Source: DATKWS01 sp035529435 (GTDB taxonomy: Bacteria > Krumholzibacteriota > Krumholzibacteriia > Krumholzibacteriales > Krumholzibacteriaceae). Taken from it: a DNA stretch of 14,923 nucleotides. Below, one piece after another: positions 1 to 7,477 of the stretch. The stretch spans positions 1 to 14,923 of the forward strand of contig DATKWS010000189.1 of the NCBI GenBank assembly GCA_035529435.1, in the 5' to 3' direction. Made by a program: the position numbers and the translations under genes. How positions within the stretch are numbered: the stretch's first letter is position 1; each line of letters starts with the position of its first letter. The notes beneath the pieces were generated by a model, which saw only the letters and a program-made list of their open reading frames with translations, did no database searches and was not told the DNA's origin.

Positions 1-2607
1 CTGCGGGCGTACGGGCTGACCTTCACCGAGATCGTCGACGCCGTCAGGGATGCCAATATAAAGTCGACCGGCGGCAAGATCAAGGGAGAGGAGGAAGAGC
101 TCCTCATCCGCGCCGATGTCAAGGGATACCACGCGGATGAGCTGGCCAACCACGTGCTGCGTTCGAGCCCTGATGGGGCGGTCGTCCGCCTCGGTGATGT
201 CGCCGTCCTGCGGGACCGGTGGGCCGAGGACCCGAACCGGATCTACTACAACGGCAAGCGCTCCGTCAGGGTCTCCGTGGACAACACCAACGAGGAGGAT
301 CTCTTCTTAATCACCGGGGCCGTCAAGGAGTACGCCGAGGAATTCAATGCGACACACGAGGACGCACAGTGCATCATCTTCCGCGATGGATCGGAGATCA
401 TCAATGACCGGGTCGACATCCTCGTCACCAACGGCATTCTGGGGATCATTCTCGTCGTTCTCTTTCTCGGCCTGTCGTTGAATCCGAACATCTCGTTCTG
501 GGTCGCGATCGGCATTCCGATCTCCTTCGCCGGGATGTTGATGGTCGCTCCATTCTACGGGCTCACGATCAACGTGATGTCGCTGATGGCGATGATCCTG
601 ATAATCGGCATCCTCGTCGACGACGGGATCGTGATCGCCGAGAGCATCTACCAGCACCACGAGAAGGGGGAGAAGCCTATCCCTGCGGCGATAAACGGGA
701 CGATCGAGGTGCTCCCGTCGGTCATCGCATCGGTGCTGACCACGGTCGTGATCTTCGCCACGTTTCTCTTTCTCGAGGGGGGCCTGGGGGATCAGAGCCG
801 CGACCTCGCCTTTGTCGTCGTGGCGACCCTTCTCGTCTCGCTGGTCGAGGCGACGTTCGTGCTGCCGGCGCACATAGCCCACTCGAAGGCCCTGTGCCGG
901 CGCACGAAGAGTGCTCTCGAGCGGCGCTCCGAGCAGGTGCTCGGATGGATACGCGACCGGTTCTATGCGCCCATCCTGCGTTTTTCCATAAAAACCCCCG
1001 CGGTCTCGATCGCCGTCGTGGCCGCCATTTTTATCGCGACGATCGGTGCGGTTCGGGGCGGCGTCATCAAGGCCACATTCTTCCCGTACATAGAGGGACG
1101 CTCCGTCTCCATCAGCCTGTCCCTGCCGGCGGGGACGCCGGAAGCGATCACCGACAGCCTGACGCTCTATATCGAGCAGAAGGTCATAGAGGTCAACGAG
1201 CGATACCGCCGCGAGTTTGGGGGCAAGGAGCTCGTCATCGGCATCTACCGCCGTATCGGTCCGGGAACGAACGTGGGGAGTGTCTACGCCAACCTTATCG
1301 GCAGCGAGCAGCGTGAATGGTCCAACATGGAAGCGGCCAACGAATTCCGTAAGGCCACGGGAGAGATACCCGAGGCGGAGGAACTCTCGTTCGCCGGAAG
1401 TCACCGGTGGGGAATGCCCGTCACCGTCGCGCTCAAGAGCAACAACTTCGAGCAGCTGCGGGGCGCCACCGATATGCTCAAGGACGAACTACGCAAGATG
1501 GACCAGCTCAAGGATGTGAACGACGACGACCCGCCGGGGCTCCGCGAGGTGAAGGTAGATCTCAAGGAGAAGGCGTTCGCCCTCGGCCTCACGACGTCGG
1601 ACGTCGTCAACCAGGTGCGGATGGGTTTCTTCGGGGGGCAGGCACAGCGCATCCTCCGCGGGATCGACGAGATCAAGATATGGGTACGGTATGATCTCAC
1701 GGATCGATCCTCGCTCACCAAGCTCGAGGACATGCGTATACGGACGCCCGATGGCGGCACCTATCCCTTGAGCGAGATCGCAGGGCTCAAGATCGAGCGC
1801 GGCGTGATGTCGATCAGCCATATCGACGGGCAGCGGGTGATCAGTGTCGTCGCCGATGTGGTGGACACGAAGGCCTCGGTACCCGCCATACTGGCGGACA
1901 TCGGCGCCAATGTGATGCCGGCCGTCCAGGATCGCTATCCCGAGGTCCGCTACTCGTTCGAGGGTGAGAGTTATGAAAACCAGAAGACGATGAACGCGAT
2001 GAAAAAGATCATTCCCTCGATACTGATACTGATGTTCCTGATCATCGCCGTGACGTTCCGCTCGTTCGGGCAGGCGGTGCTGGTATTTCTCCTGATCCCC
2101 TTCAGTCTCGTGGGGGTGCTCTGGGGACATTTCATCCAGGGGTATATCCTGAGCATGCTCTCCCTGTTCGGCGCCATCGCGCTCATGGGGATCGTCGTCA
2201 ACGACTCGCTCGTGATGGTGAGCGCGTTCAATCGTCGCCTCAAGGACGGCCTGAAATTCGAGAACGCCATGGAGGATGCGGCCATCTCCCGCTTCCGGCC
2301 GGTGTTGCTGACATCGCTGACGACGATCGCCGGGCTCGGCCCCCTCGTGTTCGAACGGAGCCGCCAGGCACAGTTCCTCTCGCCGATGGCGATCTCGATC
2401 GCCTACGGATTGCTCTTCGGCACGATACTCACCCTGGTGATGCTGCCCTCGATGCTCGTGGCCTTGAACCGGCTCAAGATCTTCCTCTTCGGTCTGGTCA
2501 GGGGAGAGCGGCTGAGCCCCGAAGCCGTCGAGTCGGCCGTCCGCGAGGAGATATTTGTTCGGCGGGAAAGCGACTCCAATTCAACCAGCGACGAAGGATG
2601 TAGATAA
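1..2607 (+). CDS. RND-family efflux permease (5' end cut by window)
   Basis: Inner-membrane proton-driven pump subunit of the AcrB/hydrophobe-amphiphile type, exporting small toxic compounds through a tripartite complex. The frame is open from base 1, so 868 residues are visible. The first ones (LRAYGLTFTEIVDAV) resemble the porter domain near AcrB residue 200, so about 200 residues are missing because of the window edge. Visible order: porter remainder (1-130), TM2-6 block (about 140-290) with the proton-relay pair D207-D208 in GILVDDGIVIAE (equivalent to AcrB D407/D408), second periplasmic porter/docking half (about 320-650), then the C-terminal TM block with GIVVNDSLVM. Both periplasmic halves are present, so this is a full-length RND pump, not a SecDF or MmpL protein. 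The stop overlaps the next start (TAATG at 2605-2609), indicating coupling with the TolC partner. The adaptor gene is expected upstream. Substrate cannot be read from sequence. Family call is firm. Confidence 0.95.
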   Translation: MRAYGLTFTEIVDAVRDANIKSTGGKIKGEEEELLIRADVKGYHADELANHVLRSSPDGAVVRLGDVAVLRDRWAEDPNRIYYNGKRSVRVSVDNTNEEDLFLITGAVKEYAEEFNATHEDAQCIIFRDGSEIINDRVDILVTNGILGIILVVLFLGLSLNPNISFWVAIGIPISFAGMLMVAPFYGLTINVMSLMAMILIIGILVDDGIVIAESIYQHHEKGEKPIPAAINGTIEVLPSVIASVLTTVVIFATFLFLEGGLGDQSRDLAFVVVATLLVSLVEATFVLPAHIAHSKALCRRTKSALERRSEQVLGWIRDRFYAPILRFSIKTPAVSIAVVAAIFIATIGAVRGGVIKATFFPYIEGRSVSISLSLPAGTPEAITDSLTLYIEQKVIEVNERYRREFGGKELVIGIYRRIGPGTNVGSVYANLIGSEQREWSNMEAANEFRKATGEIPEAEELSFAGSHRWGMPVTVALKSNNFEQLRGATDMLKDELRKMDQLKDVNDDDPPGLREVKVDLKEKAFALGLTTSDVVNQVRMGFFGGQAQRILRGIDEIKIWVRYDLTDRSSLTKLEDMRIRTPDGGTYPLSEIAGLKIERGVMSISHIDGQRVISVVADVVDTKASVPAILADIGANVMPAVQDRYPEVRYSFEGESYENQKTMNAMKKIIPSILILMFLIIAVTFRSFGQAVLVFLLIPFSLVGVLWGHFIQGYILSMLSLFGAIALMGIVVNDSLVMVSAFNRRLKDGLKFENAMEDAAISRFRPVLLTSLTTIAGLGPLVFERSRQAQFLSPMAISIAYGLLFGTILTLVMLPSMLVALNRLKIFLFGLVRGERLSPEAVESAVREEIFVRRESDSNSTSDEGCR

Positions 2608-3908
2608 TGCGGTGTATCGTTCTCTGTCTCTGTGCAGTGTTTTGCTCCGCCGGGATCGCGGCCGCGCAGGACCTCCTGACCTTCGAGGAAGCCGTTGCAC
2701 TCGCCCTCAGGCATAATCCGCGCATCGCCGTGGCGCGCAACAGTGCCGAGATCGCGGGCAACAACGTCCATATCGGCAACGCGGGCCTTTTGCCGCGTGT
2801 CGATCTCACCGGTTCGGCAGCCTACCAGAACACCGACCCGCCGGCCGGTCCTGAAAGTGATATGACGATGACGAACGCCGAGCTGAGCGCTTCCTACACG
2901 CTGTTCGACGGTCTCGGCAATGTCTTTCGATACAAACGGCTCGCCTCCGAGGGGCGGCAGGGCAGGCTCGAGGCGCGCAACCAGATCGAGTCCACCCTCC
3001 TCTCGGTGAGCGCCGCGTACTACGACGCCGCGGCGGCCTTCGAGAACCTCCGTATAGCGCGCAGGCTGCTCGAGATCTCGCGGGATCGAATGGAACGGGC
3101 ACGGAAGCGGGAAAGCTTCGGCCAGGCGGGAACGATCGATGTCCTCGCCGCGCGTGTCGATTTCAACAGCGACACCGTCACGGTGGTCCGGGCGGAATTC
3201 AACTGGGCGGAGGCGAAGCGCAATCTCAACGTGCTGCTCGATCGTGACATCTCGACCGAATTCACGATCGAGCCGGCGATCACCTTCTCCGATATCGAAT
3301 CGCTCGCCGCTATGCGCGAGGAGGCGCTCGAACGGAACGCTTCGTACCGCTCGAGCATCGAGTCGCTGGAACAGGCCCGGTTGAGCCGCAACATAACGCG
3401 CTCGGCCTATCTGCCGCGTCTCGATCTCTCCGCTTCCTACGGTTACAACAGGACGGCAGATAATTTCGACATATCGATCGATGATCCGATGAAGAACTGG
3501 GACGTCAGGGCGACGTTGAGCCTGAATCTCTTCGACGGCTTCCAGCGGCGGATCGATTCCAAGAACGCCGCGATTCAGGTGCGCAGCCAGGAGCTGCTCG
3601 AAAAACAGGCGCGGCTCGAACTGGATCAGGCGCTGGCCGGCGCGTATGAATCGTACCGGAACAGCCGGATCGTGCTCGATCTCGAGCAGCGGAATCTCGA
3701 GGCGGCGCAGTTGAACTTCCAGCGCACCAGGGAGCTTTACCGCCTCGGGCAGGTGACGTCGACCCAGTTCCGTGAGGCGCAGCTCAACCTCATCCGGGCC
3801 GAAACCAATGTTTCGACCGCCCGGTACGATGCCAAGCTGAGGGAGATCGAGCTCCTGCGCATCACCGGCGCTCTGGTGCGCGCGGTCGACGAAGGATTTG
3901 AGGGTTAA
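2607..3908 (+). CDS. TolC-family outer-membrane efflux channel
   Basis: Outer-membrane factor that completes a tripartite pump with the preceding RND permease. Length is 433 aa, usual for the family. Residues 1-20 form a Sec signal peptide ending AAA|Q; the Cys residues in it are not followed by a clear lipobox, so I do not call a lipoprotein. The mature start (LTFEEAVALALRHNPRI) is the classic OEP opening. Two OEP repeats follow, each with long amphipathic helices and a beta-barrel part (LLPRVDLTGSAAY near residue 53, YLPRLDLSASYGYNR near 270), and the C-terminal helix carries ELYRLGQVTSTQFREAQLNL. The ATG shares one base with the upstream stop, and an AAGGA about 9 bases upstream inside the RND gene supports this start. 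Same operon as the pump and, most likely, the two-component genes 47 bp downstream. Family call is firm; substrate unknown. Confidence 0.94.
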   Translation: MRCIVLCLCAVFCSAGIAAAQDLLTFEEAVALALRHNPRIAVARNSAEIAGNNVHIGNAGLLPRVDLTGSAAYQNTDPPAGPESDMTMTNAELSASYTLFDGLGNVFRYKRLASEGRQGRLEARNQIESTLLSVSAAYYDAAAAFENLRIARRLLEISRDRMERARKRESFGQAGTIDVLAARVDFNSDTVTVVRAEFNWAEAKRNLNVLLDRDISTEFTIEPAITFSDIESLAAMREEALERNASYRSSIESLEQARLSRNITRSAYLPRLDLSASYGYNRTADNFDISIDDPMKNWDVRATLSLNLFDGFQRRIDSKNAAIQVRSQELLEKQARLELDQALAGAYESYRNSRIVLDLEQRNLEAAQLNFQRTRELYRLGQVTSTQFREAQLNLIRAETNVSTARYDAKLREIELLRITGALVRAVDEGFEG

Positions 3909-3955
3909 TATGCCGGCGCTCACCGGGAGCGCCGTGAGCGGTAGAACGGTACGGC

Positions 3956-4654
3956 ATGGCGGCGACGATCCTGATAATAGACGACGACGAGAAGCTGAAC
4001 GAACGGCTCGGTAGATACCTGCGGAAGTTCGATTTCACGGTCATATCGGCCGACCGTCCGATCGAGGGGCTCCGGTTGCTCGGCGAGGAGCGGCCGGACC
4101 TCGTCATACTCGATGTGATGATGCCCGAGATGGATGGATTCGAGGCCCTCCAGGAGATGCGGAGCAGGGGCGACATACCCGTTATCATGCTCACCGCGCG
4201 GGGTGACGTGAACGACCGGATCGCCGGGCTGGAGCTCGGCGCTGACGACTACCTTCCGAAACCGTTTGAGCCGCGCGAGCTGGTGGCGCGCATACAGACG
4301 GTGCTCCGCCGCCACCGCGCGGGCCTCGAGAAGGAAAAGCACGTGGAACGCCGGTTCGGCGCGCTCGCCGTGAACCTCGGCAGCGGGACGGTGACGATGG
4401 CAGGCGAATCGATACCGCTCACCGATCTCGAATTCAAGATACTCTCCGTCCTCGTCCGGAACGCGGGAACGGCCATGGACCGCGACCGCCTGCTCGATCA
4501 GGTCCGGGGGGTCGAGGGGGACGTCTTCGACCGCTCGATAGACGTACTGGTAAGCCGTCTCCGGCAGAAACTCGGCGACGATCCGAAGAATCCACGATAC
4601 ATCAAAACGGTATGGGGCACGGGGTACATGTTCATCGGGGAGAGAACGTTATGA
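3956..4654 (+). CDS. OmpR/PhoB-family DNA-binding response regulator
   Basis: Cytoplasmic transcription factor of a two-component system, 232 aa. The receiver domain (about 4-118) has the acidic pocket D9-D10-D11, phospho-acceptor D53 in VILDVMMPEMDGFEAL, switch T80 in MLTARGD and the conserved K102 in DYLPKPFEPREL. A short linker leads to a winged-helix output domain (about 130-230) with the alpha-loop pattern LTDLEFKILSVLVRN, the recognition region DRSIDVLVSRLRQKLGD and the closing hairpin IKTVWGTGYMF. The start at 3956 is chosen because MAATILIIDDDEK fits the receiver fold; no strong Shine-Dalgarno is visible, so translation may depend on readthrough from the upstream operon. It lies 47 bp after the TolC gene and overlaps the kinase by ATGA. 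Position suggests it controls the efflux operon, which is inference. Family certain, target genes unknown. Confidence 0.95.
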   Translation: MAATILIIDDDEKLNERLGRYLRKFDFTVISADRPIEGLRLLGEERPDLVILDVMMPEMDGFEALQEMRSRGDIPVIMLTARGDVNDRIAGLELGADDYLPKPFEPRELVARIQTVLRRHRAGLEKEKHVERRFGALAVNLGSGTVTMAGESIPLTDLEFKILSVLVRNAGTAMDRDRLLDQVRGVEGDVFDRSIDVLVSRLRQKLGDDPKNPRYIKTVWGTGYMFIGERTL

Positions 4655-5961
4655 GGATCGGTATCATTCGCGGGATCCGGAGCTCGCTCTACGTCAAGAT
4701 CCTCCTGATCATCCTGGTGAACTATATCGCCGTCACATGGGCAATAATCGAGACGCACCGCGTCATCTTCAGGCGCCCCCGCATCGAAAGAAAGATAGAG
4801 GGTGCCGTCAATATGGCCGGCTTCATTGTCGACGAGGTCGGAACCCCGCCCGATACCATGAGGGCCGCCGAGCTGGCCGCGAGGTTCGACGTATACATGC
4901 GGATCGAATCCGACCGGTTCACCTGGACAAACCCGGCGGGCATGCGACGTTTCGACAACGACGGGCTTTCCCCGTACCGGTATCCTGATGTGCGCGTCGG
5001 TTTCGATGCCGGCATGCAGATCGAGATCGCGCGTGGAGATTTTCGGTATCAGCTCTTATTTCCTCACGACCGGGGAGAGAGCCTTCCCTACGCCGCCGAG
5101 CTGGAACTGGGGCTCCACATTCTCTACACCACGATCATGCTGATACTGATCTACCTGGGGATACGCTGGCAGCAGCGCCCGCTCGGCGTCCTGTACGGCG
5201 CCGTCCGGCGGGTGGCGGGGGGAGATCTCGATTTCGAGATCGATTCCCGCCGGCACGACGAGATGGGGCTGCTCGTCCGTTCATTCGACGCCATGCGTGC
5301 GGCGATCGTCGAGATGATCCGTGCGCGTGACCAGCTCCTCCTCGATGTGAGCCACGAGTTCCGTTCGCCGCTCACGAGGATGAAGGTATCGCTGGAGATG
5401 ATGGAGGAGACCGAGGAGCGCGACAATCTCATATCGGATGTCAACGAGCTCGAGATGATGGTCACGGAGATCCTCGAGGGTGCCCGGATACAGAGCACGC
5501 ACGGAGCGCTCGATCTGCGCGCGAGCGACGTACGGGCGCTGTTGGAAGGTACCTGCCGCGAATTCGCCGCCCACCCGCCGGGTATCCGCTTCACCGCCGG
5601 ACCCGCGCCGGCGCTGCTCACGGTCGATGCGGCGCGCATCCGGGTCCTCTTCAGAAACATCATCGCGAATGCCGTCAAGTACTCGCATCCGGACGGCGAG
5701 CCGGTGGAGGTATCGCTGGTGGAGGGGGACGGCGCATTCACGGTTACCGTCAAGGATCACGGCTGCGGTATCCCGGAGGGGGAACTGCCGTTCATTTTCG
5801 AGCCGTTCTACCGGGTGGACAAGTCCCGTTCGAAGGGCACGGGGGGATATGGACTGGGCATGCACCTCAGCAAGAAGATCATGGATGCCCACGGCGGGGA
5901 GATCGGGATCGAGAGCCGCGAAGGCGAGGGGACGACAGTAATCCTGCAATTCAAACGATAG
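4651..5961 (+). CDS. Membrane sensor histidine kinase
   Basis: Partner kinase of the preceding regulator, 436 aa from the ATG at 4651. I prefer this over an in-frame ATG at 4612 because it gives the ATGA overlap with the regulator stop and has GGGGAGAG 6-7 bases upstream. Order: TM1 (about 12-34), a short periplasmic sensor of about 120 residues, TM2 (about 155-172), HAMP (about 173-225), HisKA with phospho-acceptor H235 in DVSHEFRSPLTRMK, then HATPase_c with N-box N336/N340, G1 box D369-H-G-x-G, F-box FIFEPFYRVDKS and G2 box GTGGYGLGMHLSKK. All catalytic boxes are intact. Layout resembles EnvZ/CpxA-type envelope stress sensors. The sensor domain has no recognised fold, so the signal is unknown; envelope or toxic-compound stress is inferred from the efflux neighbours. 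The last 11 bases overlap the end of the convergent gene. Confidence 0.94.
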   Translation: MRIGIIRGIRSSLYVKILLIILVNYIAVTWAIIETHRVIFRRPRIERKIEGAVNMAGFIVDEVGTPPDTMRAAELAARFDVYMRIESDRFTWTNPAGMRRFDNDGLSPYRYPDVRVGFDAGMQIEIARGDFRYQLLFPHDRGESLPYAAELELGLHILYTTIMLILIYLGIRWQQRPLGVLYGAVRRVAGGDLDFEIDSRRHDEMGLLVRSFDAMRAAIVEMIRARDQLLLDVSHEFRSPLTRMKVSLEMMEETEERDNLISDVNELEMMVTEILEGARIQSTHGALDLRASDVRALLEGTCREFAAHPPGIRFTAGPAPALLTVDAARIRVLFRNIIANAVKYSHPDGEPVEVSLVEGDGAFTVTVKDHGCGIPEGELPFIFEPFYRVDKSRSKGTGGYGLGMHLSKKIMDAHGGEIGIESREGEGTTVILQFKR

Positions 5962-7276
5962 CCGCCGGCCGCACCCGATCGATCCCGCGGGTCCCGCCCC
6001 GGCGCCCCGGCAAAAAGTCCGATTCCAGCAGAACGCCGGCCCCCAGGATGCAGACGACGAGCGCTGGAAAGTCGAACAGCACGGTCTTGAATCTCAGTTC
6101 GGGCAGGAACAGAAAGGCCTGGGCCATGACGGCGATGGTGATCATCCACAGCAGCAGAACCCATTCCCTCCATCGCCGGCGCTTCCAGAGATAGACGGAA
6201 AAGGCCATGGAGCCGAGGAAATGGAGCATCACGACCAGGTCCCGCGGTCCCCTGAAAGAGAATCCGAACGAGTGAAGGATCTTGCATGCCCCGTAGGCGG
6301 TCAGTGCCAGGGGCCGCCGTGTCCATCGCGCCAGCGCGCGTTTTCGGTAATCCCTGTCGGCCTGTGCCCGCGTTTCGACCGTGTACCGGCCGTAGGCATC
6401 CGCCGCACCCTCCTCGTCACTCAAATGGAGATCCTCCCATGCCCTGGTCGCCAGGCTCCCCGCGGCCCAAGGCGTGGTGTGCGAATAACCGCCGCTGCCG
6501 AGGTACAGGTTCCAGCCTCCGTGCGTCGTCAGCGGCACCAGCGAATTCTGGCATCTCGAGATGAAGACGGTCCACGGGGACAGCAGCAGCAGTACCACAA
6601 CGACCGGCGCCAGAAAGAGCCGTGTACCAACGGGTACTCCCCTCCGTCTCGAGACGTAGGCCATGAATATGAGAAACACCGGTACCAGCAGAACATGATT
6701 CGGTTTCATGTAGATCAGGGCCGCCGTTATGATTGCGGGTGGAATCGATGTCCACACGCGCCGCACGGGATCGAATCCCGCGAGTGAATAGCAGAGGAGC
6801 CCGATCAGGAAGATGCTGGCGGTCTCGGCGTAGAGGACGGGAGAAAAGTAGTAGAAGGGGACCCAGAGGGCGAATACCGAGGCGCCCAGCAGGGCTTTCC
6901 CGCGCGATCGCATGAGGGATAGCAGAAGAAGCCATGAGAGCGGGATCGCGGCGGCGGAGATAATGATCTGGGCTATCCTCACACCACGCGCGGGCCTCTC
7001 GAGGGATCCGGCGAACGCCGCAAGAAAGACGGGGTATCCGGGCATCCTGATCCCGTCACGGAAGGCCGCCGTGAATCCCTCGCCCCGGACGAGCCTCAGC
7101 GCCCGCCCCATATAATCCCTGCCGTCCGTATAGGGTTTCAGGTAATCCGTGTCGATGCCGTCGTCGAAGGTATCACGGAAGACCAGCGTCTGAGCGAGGA
7201 TATTCAACGCCGTCAGTCCCAGAACGGCGATCAGGATCGCGGCGCGTCGCCGTCCGTTCGTATCACGGTTCGCCAT
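5951..7276 (-). CDS. GT-C type membrane glycosyltransferase-like protein (GT39/ArnT-like)
   Basis: Polytopic inner-membrane protein of 441 aa with roughly ten hydrophobic segments. It starts with TM1 (about 12-33), then a loop carrying acidic residues D42/D44 and DGRDY (51-55), then RMPGYPVFLAA (77-87) before the next membrane span and SPVLYAETASIFL (145-157). This pattern is typical of the PMT/GT39 and related GT-C families, which transfer sugars from polyprenyl-phosphate donors to lipid or protein acceptors on the periplasmic side. It is somewhat shorter than ArnT or PMT proteins and lacks a big soluble C-terminal domain, so donor and acceptor cannot be named. The start is supported by GGGGAGG about 9 bases upstream and by a TATAAT box further up. 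It is monocistronic and convergent with the kinase gene. Family-level call is good; it could also be an O-antigen ligase-like or uncharacterised GT-C protein. Confidence 0.75.
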   Translation of the reverse strand: MANRDTNGRRRAAILIAVLGLTALNILAQTLVFRDTFDDGIDTDYLKPYTDGRDYMGRALRLVRGEGFTAAFRDGIRMPGYPVFLAAFAGSLERPARGVRIAQIIISAAAIPLSWLLLLSLMRSRGKALLGASVFALWVPFYYFSPVLYAETASIFLIGLLCYSLAGFDPVRRVWTSIPPAIITAALIYMKPNHVLLVPVFLIFMAYVSRRRGVPVGTRLFLAPVVVVLLLLSPWTVFISRCQNSLVPLTTHGGWNLYLGSGGYSHTTPWAAGSLATRAWEDLHLSDEEGAADAYGRYTVETRAQADRDYRKRALARWTRRPLALTAYGACKILHSFGFSFRGPRDLVVMLHFLGSMAFSVYLWKRRRWREWVLLLWMITIAVMAQAFLFLPELRFKTVLFDFPALVVCILGAGVLLESDFLPGRRGGTRGIDRVRPAAIV

Positions 7277-7281
7277 CGAAT

Positions 7282-7311
7282 GTCGCCTCCCCGGCGATTA
7301 TAGGAGGCGAC
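7282..7311 (-). promoter_or_regulatory. Perfect 9-bp inverted repeat bracketing a -10 box (possible operator)
   Basis: GTCGCCTCC (7282-7290) and GGAGGCGAC (7303-7311) are exact reverse complements with a 12-bp centre. The centre contains ATTATA, which reads TATAAT on the minus strand. The gene-proximal arm also contains the Shine-Dalgarno of the GT-C gene. A dimeric repressor site is the simplest reading. If a transcript starts upstream, the same repeat would fold and hide the ribosome site. Confidence 0.5.
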
Positions 7312-7325
7312 CGCCGGCACGTCCA
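7297..7325 (-). promoter_or_regulatory. Sigma-70-type promoter for the GT-C gene
   Basis: On the minus strand, TGGACG (7325-7320), a 17-bp spacer and TATAAT (7302-7297). The -10 is perfect and the -35 matches four of six. The predicted start near 7290 leaves a leader of about 14 bases, just enough for the GGAGG ribosome site. Confidence 0.6.
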
Positions 7326-7439
7326 TCATTTAACAGGTTCCGGAGCCGGCGCGAGCAGGATCACAAACCGGCCGGCATACCTCTGTCGCAGGCGCACCCC
7401 CTGCCGGAAGGGGCGAATGATGAAACAGGAACTCGCGGC

Positions 7440-7468
7440 TTGACAGACCCCCCCGTCCTTCATAGGCT
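7440..7468 (+). promoter_or_regulatory. Possible promoter for the M16 peptidase gene
   Basis: A perfect TTGACA (7440-7445) is followed by a 17-bp spacer and TAGGCT (7463-7468), a weak -10. The expected start is near 7475, only about 3 bases before the ATG at 7478. This fits the lack of a good Shine-Dalgarno there and would make the message nearly leaderless. The rest of the 201-bp divergent region shows nothing else I can name. Confidence 0.4.
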
Positions 7469-7477
7469 GCAGGTTGA

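Noticed and set aside
307..1404. Long antisense open frame (365 codons) within the RND gene
   Set aside because: Its translation is rich in Arg, Asp and His with no motif, and the opposite strand encodes an unmistakable RND pump. High G+C removes stops from antisense frames.
2403..3923. 506-codon antisense frame covering the TolC gene
   Set aside because: The plus strand has a signal peptide, OEP repeats and translational coupling; the antisense product resembles no family and has no good ribosome site in context.
3910..4011. Short frame starting at the ATG right after the TolC stop
   Set aside because: It overlaps the response regulator in another frame, has no ribosome site and encodes an Arg-rich peptide of about 33 residues.
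4612..4650. Longer N-terminus for the histidine kinase starting at 4612
   Set aside because: It would add 13 His/Gly residues lying in the end of the regulator gene; the 4651 ATG has the ribosome site and ATGA junction.
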